Assembly (NCBI GenBank): GCA_000244995.1
Contig: CM001438.1
Coordinates: 4,506,096-4,570,095 of the forward strand
Direction of reading: 5' to 3'
DNA: 64,000 nt
DNA from: Burkholderiales bacterium JOSHI_001
GTDB taxonomy: Bacteria; Pseudomonadota; Gammaproteobacteria; Burkholderiales; Burkholderiaceae_C
Shown: positions 34,245 through 43,043 of the stretch, one piece after another
Position numbering within the stretch: the stretch's first letter is position 1
Layout: every line of letters starts with the position of its first letter
Position numbers and translations under genes: made by a program
Notes under the pieces: model-generated
The model's database searches: none
Told to the model about the DNA's origin: nothing
Seen by the model: only the letters and a program-made list of their open reading frames with translations

Positions 34245-36908
34245 ATGAGCATCCGCAACCTCGATTCCCTGTTCGACCCCGCCTCGGTGGCGGTGCTGGG
34301 CGCGTCCGACCGGCCGGCCAGCGTGGGCGCCACGGTGTGGCGCAACCTGGTGAAGGATTTCAAGGGCAGGCTGTGGCCGGTGAACCCGCGCCTGGCCGAA
34401 CTGGACGGCGTGCCGGTGTGCCCCGACGTGGCCGCCTTGCCGCAAGCGCCCGAACTGGCCGTGATCTGCACCCCGCCGGCCACCGTGCCAGGCCTGGTGG
34501 CGCAGCTGGCCGAACGCGGCACGCGCGCCGCCATCGTGCTGACCGCCGGCCTGACGCCCGCCCAGAAGCAGGCCATGCTGGACGCCGCCCGGCCCCATGT
34601 GATGCGCCTGCTGGGGCCCAACTGCATCGGCGCCCTGGTGCCGCGCATCGGGTTGAACGCCAGCTTTTCGCACATCGGCGCCACGCCGGGCGCGCTGGCC
34701 TTCGTGTCGCAATCCGGTGCCCTGGTCACCGCCATGCTGGACTGGGCGGCTGCGCGCGGCATCGGCTTTTCGCACTTCGTGTCGCTGGGCGAGCACGCCG
34801 ACGTGGACTTCGGCGACATGCTGGACTTCCTGGCCAGCGACCCGCACACCCGCGCCATCCTGCTGTATGTGGAATCGGTCAGCGAAGCGCGCAAGTTCAT
34901 GTCGGCCGCCCGCGCGGCGGCGCGCAACAAGCCGGTCATCGTGGTGAAGTCGGGGCGCTCGGCGCAGGGCCAGCGCGCCGCCGCGTCGCACACCGGGGCA
35001 CTGGCCGGGTCGGACGCAGTCTTCGACGCCGCCATCCGCCGCGCCGGCATGCTGCGGGTGGACAGCCTGAATGAACTCTTCCTGGCCGCCGAGACGCTGA
35101 CGCGCTTTCGCGGCAACACCGCACCCGCGCTCACCATCCTGACCAACGGCGGCGGCGCCGGCGTGATGGCGGCCGACGCCGCGGCCACCGCCGGCGTGGA
35201 ACTGGCGGAACTGGCCTCTGCCACCTTTGCAGCGCTGGACGCCGTGCTGCCGCCCAACTGGTCGCACGCCAACCCGCTGGACATCATCGGCGACGCCCCG
35301 GCCGAACGCTATGTGCAAACCCTGCAGGCGCTGCAGGCCGACCCCGCGGCCGGCGCGGTGCTGTTCATCCACGCGCCCACCGCCATCGTGCCCAGCCTGA
35401 CCGTGGCCCAGGCCCTGCTGCCGCTGGCCACCGCGCAGCCGCCGCGCCTGCTGGGCTGCTGGCTGGGGGGCGATGCGGTGCAGGCCGCGCGGCAGGCCTT
35501 TCGCAACGCGGGCGTGGCCGACTTCGACACCCCCGAAGACGCGGTGCGCGGCTTCGCGCTGCAACAGACCTACCGCGCCAACCAGGCGCAATTGATCGAA
35601 ACCCCGGCGGTGCACGCGGCCGGTCCGGCGCCGGACGCATCGGCCGCGCGCCAGGTGATCGCCGCGGTGCTGGCCCAGGGCCGCGACCTGCTGACCGAGC
35701 CCGAGGCCAAGGCGGTGCTGGCGGCCTACGGCATTCCGGTGGTGGCCACGCGCGCCGTGGGGCCCAGCGCGGACGAGGTGGTGGCCGCGGCGCAGGCCAT
35801 CGGGTTCCCGGTGGCGCTGAAGATCCTGTCGCCCGACATCAGCCACAAGAGCGACGTCGGTGGTGTGCGCCTGGGCCTGGACGACGCCGACGAACTGCGC
35901 CGCAGCGCCCAGGCCATGCTGGCGCAGGTGGCGCGGGCGCGGCCCGAAGCGCGCATCACCGGCTTCACGGTGCAGGCCATGGCGCAGCGCGCGAACGCGC
36001 AGGAGCTGATCGTGGGCGCCAGCATGGACCCCACCTTCGGCCCGGTGATCCTGTTCGGCCAGGGCGGCACCGCGGTGGAGGTGCTGGCCGACCGCGCGCT
36101 GGCGCTGCCGCCGCTGAACGGGCCGCTGGCCCGGGCGCTGATCGCGCGCACCCGCGTGGCCCGGCTGCTGAAGGGCTGGCGCGACGTGCCCCCGGTGGAC
36201 CTGGACGCGGTGGACGACGTGCTGATGTCGGTGTCACAACTGCTGGCCGACCTGCCCGAGGTGGCCGAACTGGACATCAACCCCTTGCTGGCCAGCGCCC
36301 AGGGCGTGGTGGCGCTGGACGCCCGCATCCGGGTGGACGCGGCGCGGCCCGGCGGGGCCGCGCGTTTTGCCATCCGCCCCTACCCGGCCCACCTGAGCGA
36401 GACCCTGGATTGGGCCGGCCGGCGCCTGACGCTGCGGCCCATCCGCCCCGAGGACGAAGCCCAGCACCTGGCATTCCTGGGCCACCTGGCGCCCGAGGAC
36501 GTGCGCATGCGCGTGTTCTACAGCCGCCGCAGCATCGAGCACAGCGAACTGGCGCGCCTGACCCAGATCGACTATGCGCGCGAGATGGCCTTCATCGCCA
36601 CCGAAACCGATGCCCAAGGCCAGCAGTCCACGCTGGGCGTGGTGCGCGCCGTGGCCGACCCGGACAACCAGGACGCGGAATTTGCCATCGTGGTGCGCAG
36701 TGACCTGAAGGGCGGCGGCCTGGGCGATCTGCTGATGAACAAGATCATTGGCTACCAGCGCAGCCAAGGCACCCAGCGCCTGACCGCCGTGGTGCTGCGC
36801 GAAAACGCCCGCATGCTGGAACTGGCCGCCGACCTGGGTTTCGTGCGCACGCCCACCCCCCAGGACACCGACACGGTGACGCTGGCGCTGCCGCTGCAGG
36901 CGCCGTGA
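34245..36908 (+). CDS. Pat-type protein: ADP-forming acyl-CoA synthetase-like domains fused to a GNAT acetyltransferase
   Basis: The 887-residue protein has a CoA-binding domain (DPASVAVLGASDRPASVG), succinyl-CoA-ligase-like domains with ASHTGALAGSDAVFDAA near residue 247, an ATP-grasp domain (GYPVALK-like GFPVALKILSPDISHKSDVGGV), and a C-terminal GNAT domain of about 160 residues (FAIVVRSDLKGGGLGDLLMNKII). This is the layout of the protein lysine acetyltransferase Pat/PatZ, which acetylates and turns off acetyl-CoA synthetase. The His in SHTG, which is phosphorylated in true ADP-forming acyl-CoA synthetases, appears to be kept. The start is set by the family N-terminus MSIRNLDSLFDP. Confidence 0.88.
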   Translation: MSIRNLDSLFDPASVAVLGASDRPASVGATVWRNLVKDFKGRLWPVNPRLAELDGVPVCPDVAALPQAPELAVICTPPATVPGLVAQLAERGTRAAIVLTAGLTPAQKQAMLDAARPHVMRLLGPNCIGALVPRIGLNASFSHIGATPGALAFVSQSGALVTAMLDWAAARGIGFSHFVSLGEHADVDFGDMLDFLASDPHTRAILLYVESVSEARKFMSAARAAARNKPVIVVKSGRSAQGQRAAASHTGALAGSDAVFDAAIRRAGMLRVDSLNELFLAAETLTRFRGNTAPALTILTNGGGAGVMAADAAATAGVELAELASATFAALDAVLPPNWSHANPLDIIGDAPAERYVQTLQALQADPAAGAVLFIHAPTAIVPSLTVAQALLPLATAQPPRLLGCWLGGDAVQAARQAFRNAGVADFDTPEDAVRGFALQQTYRANQAQLIETPAVHAAGPAPDASAARQVIAAVLAQGRDLLTEPEAKAVLAAYGIPVVATRAVGPSADEVVAAAQAIGFPVALKILSPDISHKSDVGGVRLGLDDADELRRSAQAMLAQVARARPEARITGFTVQAMAQRANAQELIVGASMDPTFGPVILFGQGGTAVEVLADRALALPPLNGPLARALIARTRVARLLKGWRDVPPVDLDAVDDVLMSVSQLLADLPEVAELDINPLLASAQGVVALDARIRVDAARPGGAARFAIRPYPAHLSETLDWAGRRLTLRPIRPEDEAQHLAFLGHLAPEDVRMRVFYSRRSIEHSELARLTQIDYAREMAFIATETDAQGQQSTLGVVRAVADPDNQDAEFAIVVRSDLKGGGLGDLLMNKIIGYQRSQGTQRLTAVVLRENARMLELAADLGFVRTPTPQDTDTVTLALPLQAP

Positions 36909-36924
36909 CGCGCGGATTGACGCC

Positions 36925-37284
36925 CTAGATTTGCGGCCGGTCGCGCTGCCATTCGCAGCCGCTGGCCAGGTACTGGTGCACGAAGCTGCGGGTGGGTTCG
37001 GGCAATTGGCCGGCCTGGGCCAGGCCTTCCAGCGTGGTGGGGCTGCGCCAGGCCAGGTGGCAGCGCACGTAGTCCGCGTTGTACCGGTCGATGCCACGTT
37101 GGTACTGATGCATTTCGTAGGCCACCCACAGCGCACAGGCCAGCAGTGCGGCCAGCCCGGTGTCGGGCTCCAGCCAGCGCAGCACCACGGCCACGAAACC
37201 CAGCAGCACCAGCAAAGGCGCCAGGCCCGCGGCCACGCCGGCGCGGCTGGCGTCGGGCGGCTGGTAGGCGGGCAGCAGGTTCAT
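36925..37284 (-). CDS. small membrane protein of unknown function
   Basis: The 119-residue protein has two predicted helices (LAPLLVLLGFVAVVLRWL and GLAALLACALWVAYEM), then a soluble tail with HQYQRGIDRYNADYVRCHLAW and SFVHQYLASGCEWQR. The start at 37284 is a plain ATG. I do not recognise the family. It is convergent with the Pat gene, 16 nt away. Confidence 0.6.
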   Translation of the reverse strand: MNLLPAYQPPDASRAGVAAGLAPLLVLLGFVAVVLRWLEPDTGLAALLACALWVAYEMHQYQRGIDRYNADYVRCHLAWRSPTTLEGLAQAGQLPEPTRSFVHQYLASGCEWQRDRPQI

Positions 37285-37403
37285 GCACCGCACATTAGCC
37301 CCTGGCCGCCTGGCCGGGAAGCCCAAAAAGCAGCCTCTGGCCCCCCCAGATCAAGCGGCGTCACCCTGCGCGCGCAGCGCTGACCCGCGCCCGCCGCCGC
37401 CTC

Positions 37404-37564
37404 AGAAGGTGTGAATGAACCCGGCGTGCCCGAGCAGGCCGCCAAAACAGGGTCAATCTAGGCGCAAAGCACAGCCGTAGCTCGGGCTACGGCGAGCATT
37501 TGCAACGACGAGTGGGCCTGTTTGGGCGGGATGAGCGGGCATGTTGGATTCGTTCACACCTTCT
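37404..37564. repeat. 161-bp imperfect palindrome with conserved ends and central hairpin
   Basis: Outer arms AGAAGGTGTGAATGAA (37404-37419) and TTCGTTCACACCTTCT (37549-37564) are inverted repeats with 15 of 16 matches. Further inward, GTGCCCGAGC...CGCCAAAACAGG pairs with CCTGTTTGGGCG...GCGGGCAT. The centre is CCGTAGC/GCTACGG (37475-37481, 37486-37492) with a TCGG loop. All pairs share a centre near 37484, so the whole block is one palindrome. It ends on the stop codon of the neighbouring minus-strand gene. It looks like a non-autonomous dispersed element (MITE/BIME type), and could also fold as a 3' RNA structure. Confidence 0.75.
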
Positions 37565-37857
37565 CAGTGCAGCTTGCCGCGGTCGCGGAAGTTCTTGGGA
37601 CGGGCGACGTTGCCGTCCCAATCCACGTCCTGCTGCATCTGGCTGCGGCGCTGGGCGCGCTCGATCGCGGCCTGGGCGTCGCGTTCCGCCTGCTGGCGCT
37701 GCTGGCGGCGCACGCGCCAATTCGGCAGGTCTTTCAGCGCCCCCCAGGTCCGGCGCGCGAAAGCATCCAGGCGTTGGCGCTGAACCGGGCGCAGCAACAT
37801 GCGCACCAGCAGCACCAGGCAGGCCAGCAAGATCAGGGCGGCAGGGATTTTTTCCAT
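37564..37857 (-). CDS. small membrane-anchored protein of unknown function
   Basis: This 97-residue protein has one N-terminal membrane helix (IPAALILLACLVLLVRMLL), then a basic, helical, coiled-coil-like tail (RRQQRQQAERDAQAAIERAQRRS) ending NVARPKNFRDRGKLH. The stop codon sits at the edge of the 161-bp palindrome. It is divergent from flhB with a 196-nt gap. Family unknown to me. Confidence 0.65.
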   Translation of the reverse strand: MEKIPAALILLACLVLLVRMLLRPVQRQRLDAFARRTWGALKDLPNWRVRRQQRQQAERDAQAAIERAQRRSQMQQDVDWDGNVARPKNFRDRGKLH

Positions 37858-37970
37858 CAGGCTTGCAGGTCTAACACAGTGGCGCCGCGCCAGGCCTGCG
37901 CCACAGCACATGGTAGCCCCGGGGCGTGAAAACTGCCGCTGTGGCGGGGCCCGAACACCCGGGGGAATGC

Positions 37971-37991
37971 CGCCCTTTTCGCGCTTAAGTT
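37971..37991 (+). promoter_or_regulatory. shared flagellar operon motif upstream of flhB
   Basis: TTTTCGCGCTTAAGTT at 37976-37991, preceded by CGCCC, matches 14 of 16 bases of TTTTCGCGCTCATGTT upstream of flgB. Its end lies 62 nt before the flhB ATG, close to the 66 nt at flgB. It is likely a class 2 flagellar promoter or activator site, perhaps for FlhDC. Confidence 0.6.
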
Positions 37992-38053
37992 TTTGAAGCC
38001 GGCAGGCACGATGGCTGTTGTGGTGCCCGCCAAACGGGCACTGCATGCCCGCC

Positions 38054-39196
38054 ATGGCCGACGCCCAGAACCGCACCTTACCCGCCACACCCCGACGCCT
38101 ACGCCGTGCCCGTGAAGACGGCCAGGTGGCGCGTTCGCGCGACCTGTCGCACTTCATCGCCCTGGCGGTGGGCGGGGCCTTGCTGGTGGCCACGGCGCCG
38201 ATGCTGCTGGCCTGGTCGCAGCAGCTGCTGGCCGAGGGCTTGAGCTTCGACTTCAAGTTCCTGTCCCAGCCCGACGCCATGACGCGCCGCCTGGCCGAGT
38301 TGGCACCGCGACTTTTCTGGGTGGTGCTGCCGCTGGGCGGGGTGATGGCGCTGGTGGGCGTGGTCACCGCGGTGGCCAGTGGCGGCTGGAATTTCACCTG
38401 GAAGGCGGTGGCACCGTCCTTCGGCAAGTTGAACCCGCTGGCCGGCATCGGGCGGCTGTTCTCCAAGGCCCACCTGCTGGACGCGCTGAAGGCCGTGCTG
38501 CTGTCGGGCGTGCTGGGCTGGGTCGGTTTCAGCTACCTGCAGGGCCACCTGGGCGACTTCCACGACACCCTGGCCATGGGCCTGCCGCGGGCCCTGGGCC
38601 ACACCGGCAACACCCTGCTGGGCGGGCTGATGCTGATGGTGCTGGCGCTGGCCATTGCCGCCGCCGTCGACCTGCCGCTGCAGCGCTTCCAGCTGAGCCA
38701 GCGCCTGCGCATGAGCCGCGACGAGGTGAAGCAGGAAATGAAGGAGGTGGAAGGCAACCAGGAGGTGAAGGGCAAGATGAAGGCCCGCATGCGCGAGCTG
38801 GGGCGCCGGCGCATGCTGGCCGCCGTGCCCGAGGCGGACCTGGTGGTGATGAACCCCACCCACTTCGCCGTGGCGCTGAAATACGACGAAGCCCAGGGCG
38901 GTGCCCCGCGCGTGGTGGCCAAGGGCGCCGACACCCTGGCCTTCAAGATCCGCGACATCGCGCAGGGCGCCAAGGTGCCGGTGCTGCAGGCGCCGCCGTT
39001 GGCGCGCGCGCTGTACAAGCACGTGGAGCTGGACCACGAGGTGCCGGCCGCTCTGTTCGCCGCGGTGGCCCAGGTGCTGGCCTATGTGTACCAGCTGCGC
39101 GCCGCGCTGGCCGGCCGCGGCGCCATGCCGGGCGCCATGCCCGACATCAGCGTGCCGCCCGAGCTGGACCCGCTGGCCACGAAAGGCCACGCATGA
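38054..39196 (+). CDS. flhB: flagellar export apparatus protein FlhB
   Basis: This 380-residue export switch protein has four membrane helices between residues about 32 and 210 and a cytoplasmic domain with the autocleavage motif NPTH at 267-270. Its N-terminus is ATPRRLRRAREDGQVARSRDL. FlhB and FlhA form the core export gate, and FlhB sets substrate specificity. The ATG at 38054 is chosen over ATGs or TTG upstream (38045, 38018) because it gives the usual short leader. It overlaps flhA by ATGA and heads the flhBAFG-fliA operon. Confidence 0.95.
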   Translation: MADAQNRTLPATPRRLRRAREDGQVARSRDLSHFIALAVGGALLVATAPMLLAWSQQLLAEGLSFDFKFLSQPDAMTRRLAELAPRLFWVVLPLGGVMALVGVVTAVASGGWNFTWKAVAPSFGKLNPLAGIGRLFSKAHLLDALKAVLLSGVLGWVGFSYLQGHLGDFHDTLAMGLPRALGHTGNTLLGGLMLMVLALAIAAAVDLPLQRFQLSQRLRMSRDEVKQEMKEVEGNQEVKGKMKARMRELGRRRMLAAVPEADLVVMNPTHFAVALKYDEAQGGAPRVVAKGADTLAFKIRDIAQGAKVPVLQAPPLARALYKHVELDHEVPAALFAAVAQVLAYVYQLRAALAGRGAMPGAMPDISVPPELDPLATKGHA

Positions 39197-41280
39197 ACGC
39201 CTTCATCGCACAACTGCAGGGCCTGATCGGCCCGCGCGCCGGGGTGCTGAACGCGCTGGGCGCGCCGCTGTTCATCGTGATGGTGCTGGCGATGATGGTG
39301 CTGCCGCTGCCGCCCTTCGCGCTGGACCTGTTCTTCACCTTCAACATCGCCATGGCCTTGATGGTCATGCTGGTGGCCGCGCACATGGTCAAGCCGCTGG
39401 ACTTCGCGGCCTTTCCCAGCGTGCTGCTCATGACCACGCTGCTGCGCCTGTCGCTGAACGTGGCCTCCACCCGCGTGGTGCTGATGGAAGGCCACACCGG
39501 CACCGGCGCCGCCGGCAAGGTGATTGAAAGCTTCGGCCACTTCCTGATCGGCGGCAATTTCGCCGTGGGCCTGATCGTGTTCGCCATCCTGGTGGTGATC
39601 AACTTCATCGTGGTGACCAAGGGCGCCGAGCGCATCGCCGAGGTGGGCGCGCGTTTCACTTTGGACGCCATGCCCGGCAAGCAGATGGCCATCGACGCCG
39701 ACCTGAACGCCGGACTGATCAACGAGGACGAAGCCAAGCGCCGCCGCGCCGAAGTGGGCGACGAAGCCGAATTCTTTGGCTCCATGGACGGTGCCAGCAA
39801 GTTCGTGCGCGGCGACGCCGTGGCGGGCATGTTGATCCTGTTCATCAACATCGTCGGCGGCTTCATCATCGGCATGGCGCAGCACGGCCTGTCGGCCAGT
39901 GACGCGGCCAGCAGCTACATCCTGCTGGCGGTGGGCGACGCGCTGGTGGCGCAGGTGCCGGGCCTGCTGATCTCGGTGGCCGCGGCCATGGTGGTGTCGC
40001 GCGTGGGCAAGGGCCAGGACGTGGGCAGCCAGATCCGCGACCAGGTCTTCGGCAGCACCAAGGCTCTGGCCATCACGGCCGGCATCATGGGCGGGCTGGG
40101 CGTCATCCCGGGCATGCCGCACCTGGTGTTCATCACCCTGGCCGCCGCCGCCGGTTACCTGGCCTGGTGGCTGGCCCAGCGTGAAAGCACGGCCAAGACC
40201 GAATCCACCAAGCCGGCGGACCCCGAAAACCCCGCCGCCGCCGAAGCCAGTTGGGACGACCTGACCCCGGTGGACACCCTCGGCCTGGAGGTGGGCTACC
40301 GCCTGATCGCGCTGGTGGACAAGCAGCGCCAGGGCGACCTGCTCATGCGCATCAAGGGCGTGCGCAAGAAGTTCGCGCAGGAGGTGGGCTTCCTGCCTCC
40401 GCCGGTGCACATCCGCGACAACCTGGAGCTGAAGCCCAGCCTGTACCGCGTCACGCTGCGCGGCGCCGTGGTGGGCGAAGGCGAGGCCTTCCCGGGCCAG
40501 TGGCTGGCCATCAACCCCGGCGGCGCCACCCAAAGCCTGCCCGGCACCAAGACCACCGACCCCGCCTTCGGCCTGCCCGCGGTGTGGATCGAGGAGCGCC
40601 ACAAGGACCAGGCCCAAATGGCCGGATTTACGGTGGTTGATTGCTCGACCGTGGTGGCCACCCACCTCTCACACTTGATGCAGGTGAATGCCGCCCGTTT
40701 GTTAGGTCGTGTCGAGACGCAACAACTGGTAGAGCACGTCACCAAACTGGCCCCCAAACTCATCGAAGACGTGATCCCCAAAATGGTCGGCATCGCCACC
40801 GTGCAAAAAGTCCTGCAGCTGCTGCTGGAAGAGGGCGTGCACATCCGCGACATGCGCTCCATCACCGAGTGCCTGGCCGAACACGCGTCCACCGTCACCG
40901 AACCGGCCGAGCTGGCGCGGCGCATCCGCACCCACCTGGCGCCGGCCATCGTGCAGCAGATCTACGGCCCGGCGCGCGAGCTGGACGTCATCGCGCTGGA
41001 ACCCGAACTGGAACGCCTGGTCACCCAGGCCCTGGGCTCGCCCATGGGCGCGGTGCTGGACCCCGGCGTGGCCGAGACCCTCACCCGCGAAGCGGCGCAA
41101 ACCGCCCAGCGCCAGGAAGACCTGGGCGCACCCGCCTGCCTGCTGGTGCCCGACGCCATCCGCGCCCAGATGGCGCGCCTGCTGCGCCGCAGCGCCCCGC
41201 GCCTGAAGGTGCTGGGCCACAGCGAGATTCCTGACACCCATTCGATCCGCATCGGTTCGATCATCGGAGGTACGGCATGA
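39193..41280 (+). CDS. flhA: flagellar export apparatus protein FlhA
   Basis: The 695-residue protein has eight N-terminal membrane helices and the FHIPEP-family signature (LLMTTLLRLSLNVASTRVVL). A cytoplasmic domain from about residue 350 docks chaperone-substrate complexes. The stretch 40618-40815, encoding GFTVVDCSTVVATHLSHLMQ onward, uses codons such as TTA, TTT, GTT, GGT and AAA that are rare in the rest of the gene. It overlaps flhB and flhF by ATGA at both ends. Confidence 0.97.
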   Translation: MNAFIAQLQGLIGPRAGVLNALGAPLFIVMVLAMMVLPLPPFALDLFFTFNIAMALMVMLVAAHMVKPLDFAAFPSVLLMTTLLRLSLNVASTRVVLMEGHTGTGAAGKVIESFGHFLIGGNFAVGLIVFAILVVINFIVVTKGAERIAEVGARFTLDAMPGKQMAIDADLNAGLINEDEAKRRRAEVGDEAEFFGSMDGASKFVRGDAVAGMLILFINIVGGFIIGMAQHGLSASDAASSYILLAVGDALVAQVPGLLISVAAAMVVSRVGKGQDVGSQIRDQVFGSTKALAITAGIMGGLGVIPGMPHLVFITLAAAAGYLAWWLAQRESTAKTESTKPADPENPAAAEASWDDLTPVDTLGLEVGYRLIALVDKQRQGDLLMRIKGVRKKFAQEVGFLPPPVHIRDNLELKPSLYRVTLRGAVVGEGEAFPGQWLAINPGGATQSLPGTKTTDPAFGLPAVWIEERHKDQAQMAGFTVVDCSTVVATHLSHLMQVNAARLLGRVETQQLVEHVTKLAPKLIEDVIPKMVGIATVQKVLQLLLEEGVHIRDMRSITECLAEHASTVTEPAELARRIRTHLAPAIVQQIYGPARELDVIALEPELERLVTQALGSPMGAVLDPGVAETLTREAAQTAQRQEDLGAPACLLVPDAIRAQMARLLRRSAPRLKVLGHSEIPDTHSIRIGSIIGGTA

Positions 41281-43025
41281 ACGCCAACACGCACGTCAAG
41301 CGCTTCACCGCGCGCACCTCGCGCGACGCGCTGACCATGGTGCGCCATTCCTTTGGTGAGGACGCCGTGGTGCTGTCCACCCGCCCCTGCGCCGAAGGCG
41401 TGGAGGTGCTGGCCATGGCCCCCGAGGGCATGAAGCAGTTGGACAAGATCTCCGCCGCCGCGCCGCATGTGCGCGCCGGCGACAAGGCGTCCGCACCGGC
41501 CGCCACCGCCCCGGTGGCCCCGCGCACCAAGGCCGCCGGCGAAGCCGCCGCCGCGCCCAAGGACCTGCGCGACACCCTGGCTGCCGCCGCCCCCAAGGCC
41601 CGCACCCCGGCCGCGACCGCCACACGTGGCTTCGGCCGCATCGAACCGCAGTTCGACATGCCCGCGGCCGAACCGGCCCGGACAGCCGCCCTGCCCGCAC
41701 CGGCGGCCAACGCCAACCCGGCGGTGGAAGAGGATGTGGAAGCACTGTCCATGAGCACCCTGTCCTTCCAGGACTATGTGCGTGAACGCATGCTCAAGCG
41801 CCGCCAGGCCGAGCTGGAATCCGGCGCTGCCCACCCGCTGGTGGGTGGCCTGGCCGCCGCAGTGGCCGAGGCCGAGGGCAGCGCCCCGGTGGCCGCACCC
41901 GAGCCCGAACCCGTTCCCGCGCCGGCGCCCCAGGCCGCACCGCGCCAGCCGGTTCCGCTGGCCGCCGCCCGTGCCGCACGGCCGGTGCCGCCGGTGCTGC
42001 GTGATGAGTTGGACCCGCCGGCACAGGTCATCCGCCTGGCCGACAACAGCGCCGCCGCACAACGTGAGCGCAGTGACCGCAGCGACATGCTGGCCGAGAT
42101 CCGCAGCATGAAAGGCCTGATCGAAGAACGCTTCGGCGCCCTGGCCTTCATGGAAAAGTTGAACCGCAACCCCAAGCAGGTGGCACTGTCGCAGCGGCTG
42201 ATGGAAGCCGGCTTCTCGCCCGCCCTGGTGCGCAAGCTGGTGGACAGCCTGCCCGCCGACACCGCGGATGAACTGGCCTGGTCGGCCAACATCCTGGAGC
42301 GCAACCTGGTCACCGACGAGGCCGACCCGGCCATCGAAGACATCGGCGGCGTGTACGCGCTGATCGGCTCCACCGGCGTGGGCAAGACCACCAGCACGGC
42401 CAAGATCGCCGCCGCCTTCGCCACCAAACATGGCGCGTCCAACCTGGGCCTGATCACCCTGGACGCCTACCGCGTGGCCGCGCATGAACAGCTGCGCGCC
42501 TACGGCCGCATCCTGGGCGTGCCGGTGCACACCGCGCACGACCGCGCGTCGCTGGAAGACCTGCTGGGCCTGCTGGCCAGCAAGAAAATGATCCTGATCG
42601 ACACCGCCGGCATGGCCCAGCGCGACGCCCGCACGCGCGAACTGCTGGACATGCTGGCCCACCGCGACATCCAGAAGCTGCTGGTGGTGAACGCCGCCCA
42701 GCAGGGCGAAACCATCGAAGACGTGATGGTGGCCTGGCGCGCCGGCGCCTGCCGCGGCGTCATCGTCAGCAAGCTGGACGAAGCGGTGAAGCTGGCCCCG
42801 GCGCTGGACTCGCTGATCCGCCACAAGGTGAAGGTGGTGGGCGTGGCCAATGGCCAGCGCGTGCCGGAAGACTGGCACCGCCTGTCGGCCAACGCCCTGG
42901 TGCACCGCGCACTGCGCGGCGGCGGCCAGGCTTCATGGCGGCTGGACGCCAGCGACGTGAACATCGTCTTTGCCGGGGTGAACCACACGGTGGCCGCGGC
43001 ACCTGCACGCCCCGCTGCGATCTGA
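41277..43025 (+). CDS. flhF: flagellar biosynthesis SRP-like GTPase FlhF
   Basis: The 582-residue protein has a short conserved N-terminal segment (VKRFTARTSRDALTMVRHSFGEDAVVL), a long Ala/Pro-rich linker to about residue 250, then N and G domains. The GTPase motifs are GSTGVGKTTSTAKIA near 363, DAYRVAAHEQL, DTAGMAQRD and SKLDEAVKLAP. FlhF places the flagellum, usually at the pole. ATGA overlap with flhA; flhG follows after 18 nt. Confidence 0.95.
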   Translation: MNANTHVKRFTARTSRDALTMVRHSFGEDAVVLSTRPCAEGVEVLAMAPEGMKQLDKISAAAPHVRAGDKASAPAATAPVAPRTKAAGEAAAAPKDLRDTLAAAAPKARTPAATATRGFGRIEPQFDMPAAEPARTAALPAPAANANPAVEEDVEALSMSTLSFQDYVRERMLKRRQAELESGAAHPLVGGLAAAVAEAEGSAPVAAPEPEPVPAPAPQAAPRQPVPLAAARAARPVPPVLRDELDPPAQVIRLADNSAAAQRERSDRSDMLAEIRSMKGLIEERFGALAFMEKLNRNPKQVALSQRLMEAGFSPALVRKLVDSLPADTADELAWSANILERNLVTDEADPAIEDIGGVYALIGSTGVGKTTSTAKIAAAFATKHGASNLGLITLDAYRVAAHEQLRAYGRILGVPVHTAHDRASLEDLLGLLASKKMILIDTAGMAQRDARTRELLDMLAHRDIQKLLVVNAAQQGETIEDVMVAWRAGACRGVIVSKLDEAVKLAPALDSLIRHKVKVVGVANGQRVPEDWHRLSANALVHRALRGGGQASWRLDASDVNIVFAGVNHTVAAAPARPAAI

Positions 43026-43043
43026 CACCCCGCCGCGCGCACC

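Noticed and set aside
37985-38012. TTAAGTTT...GCACGAT upstream of flhB as a sigma-28 promoter
   Set aside because: Spacing and the -10 part do not fit TCAAG-N15-CCGATA; the core shared with flgB explains the site better.
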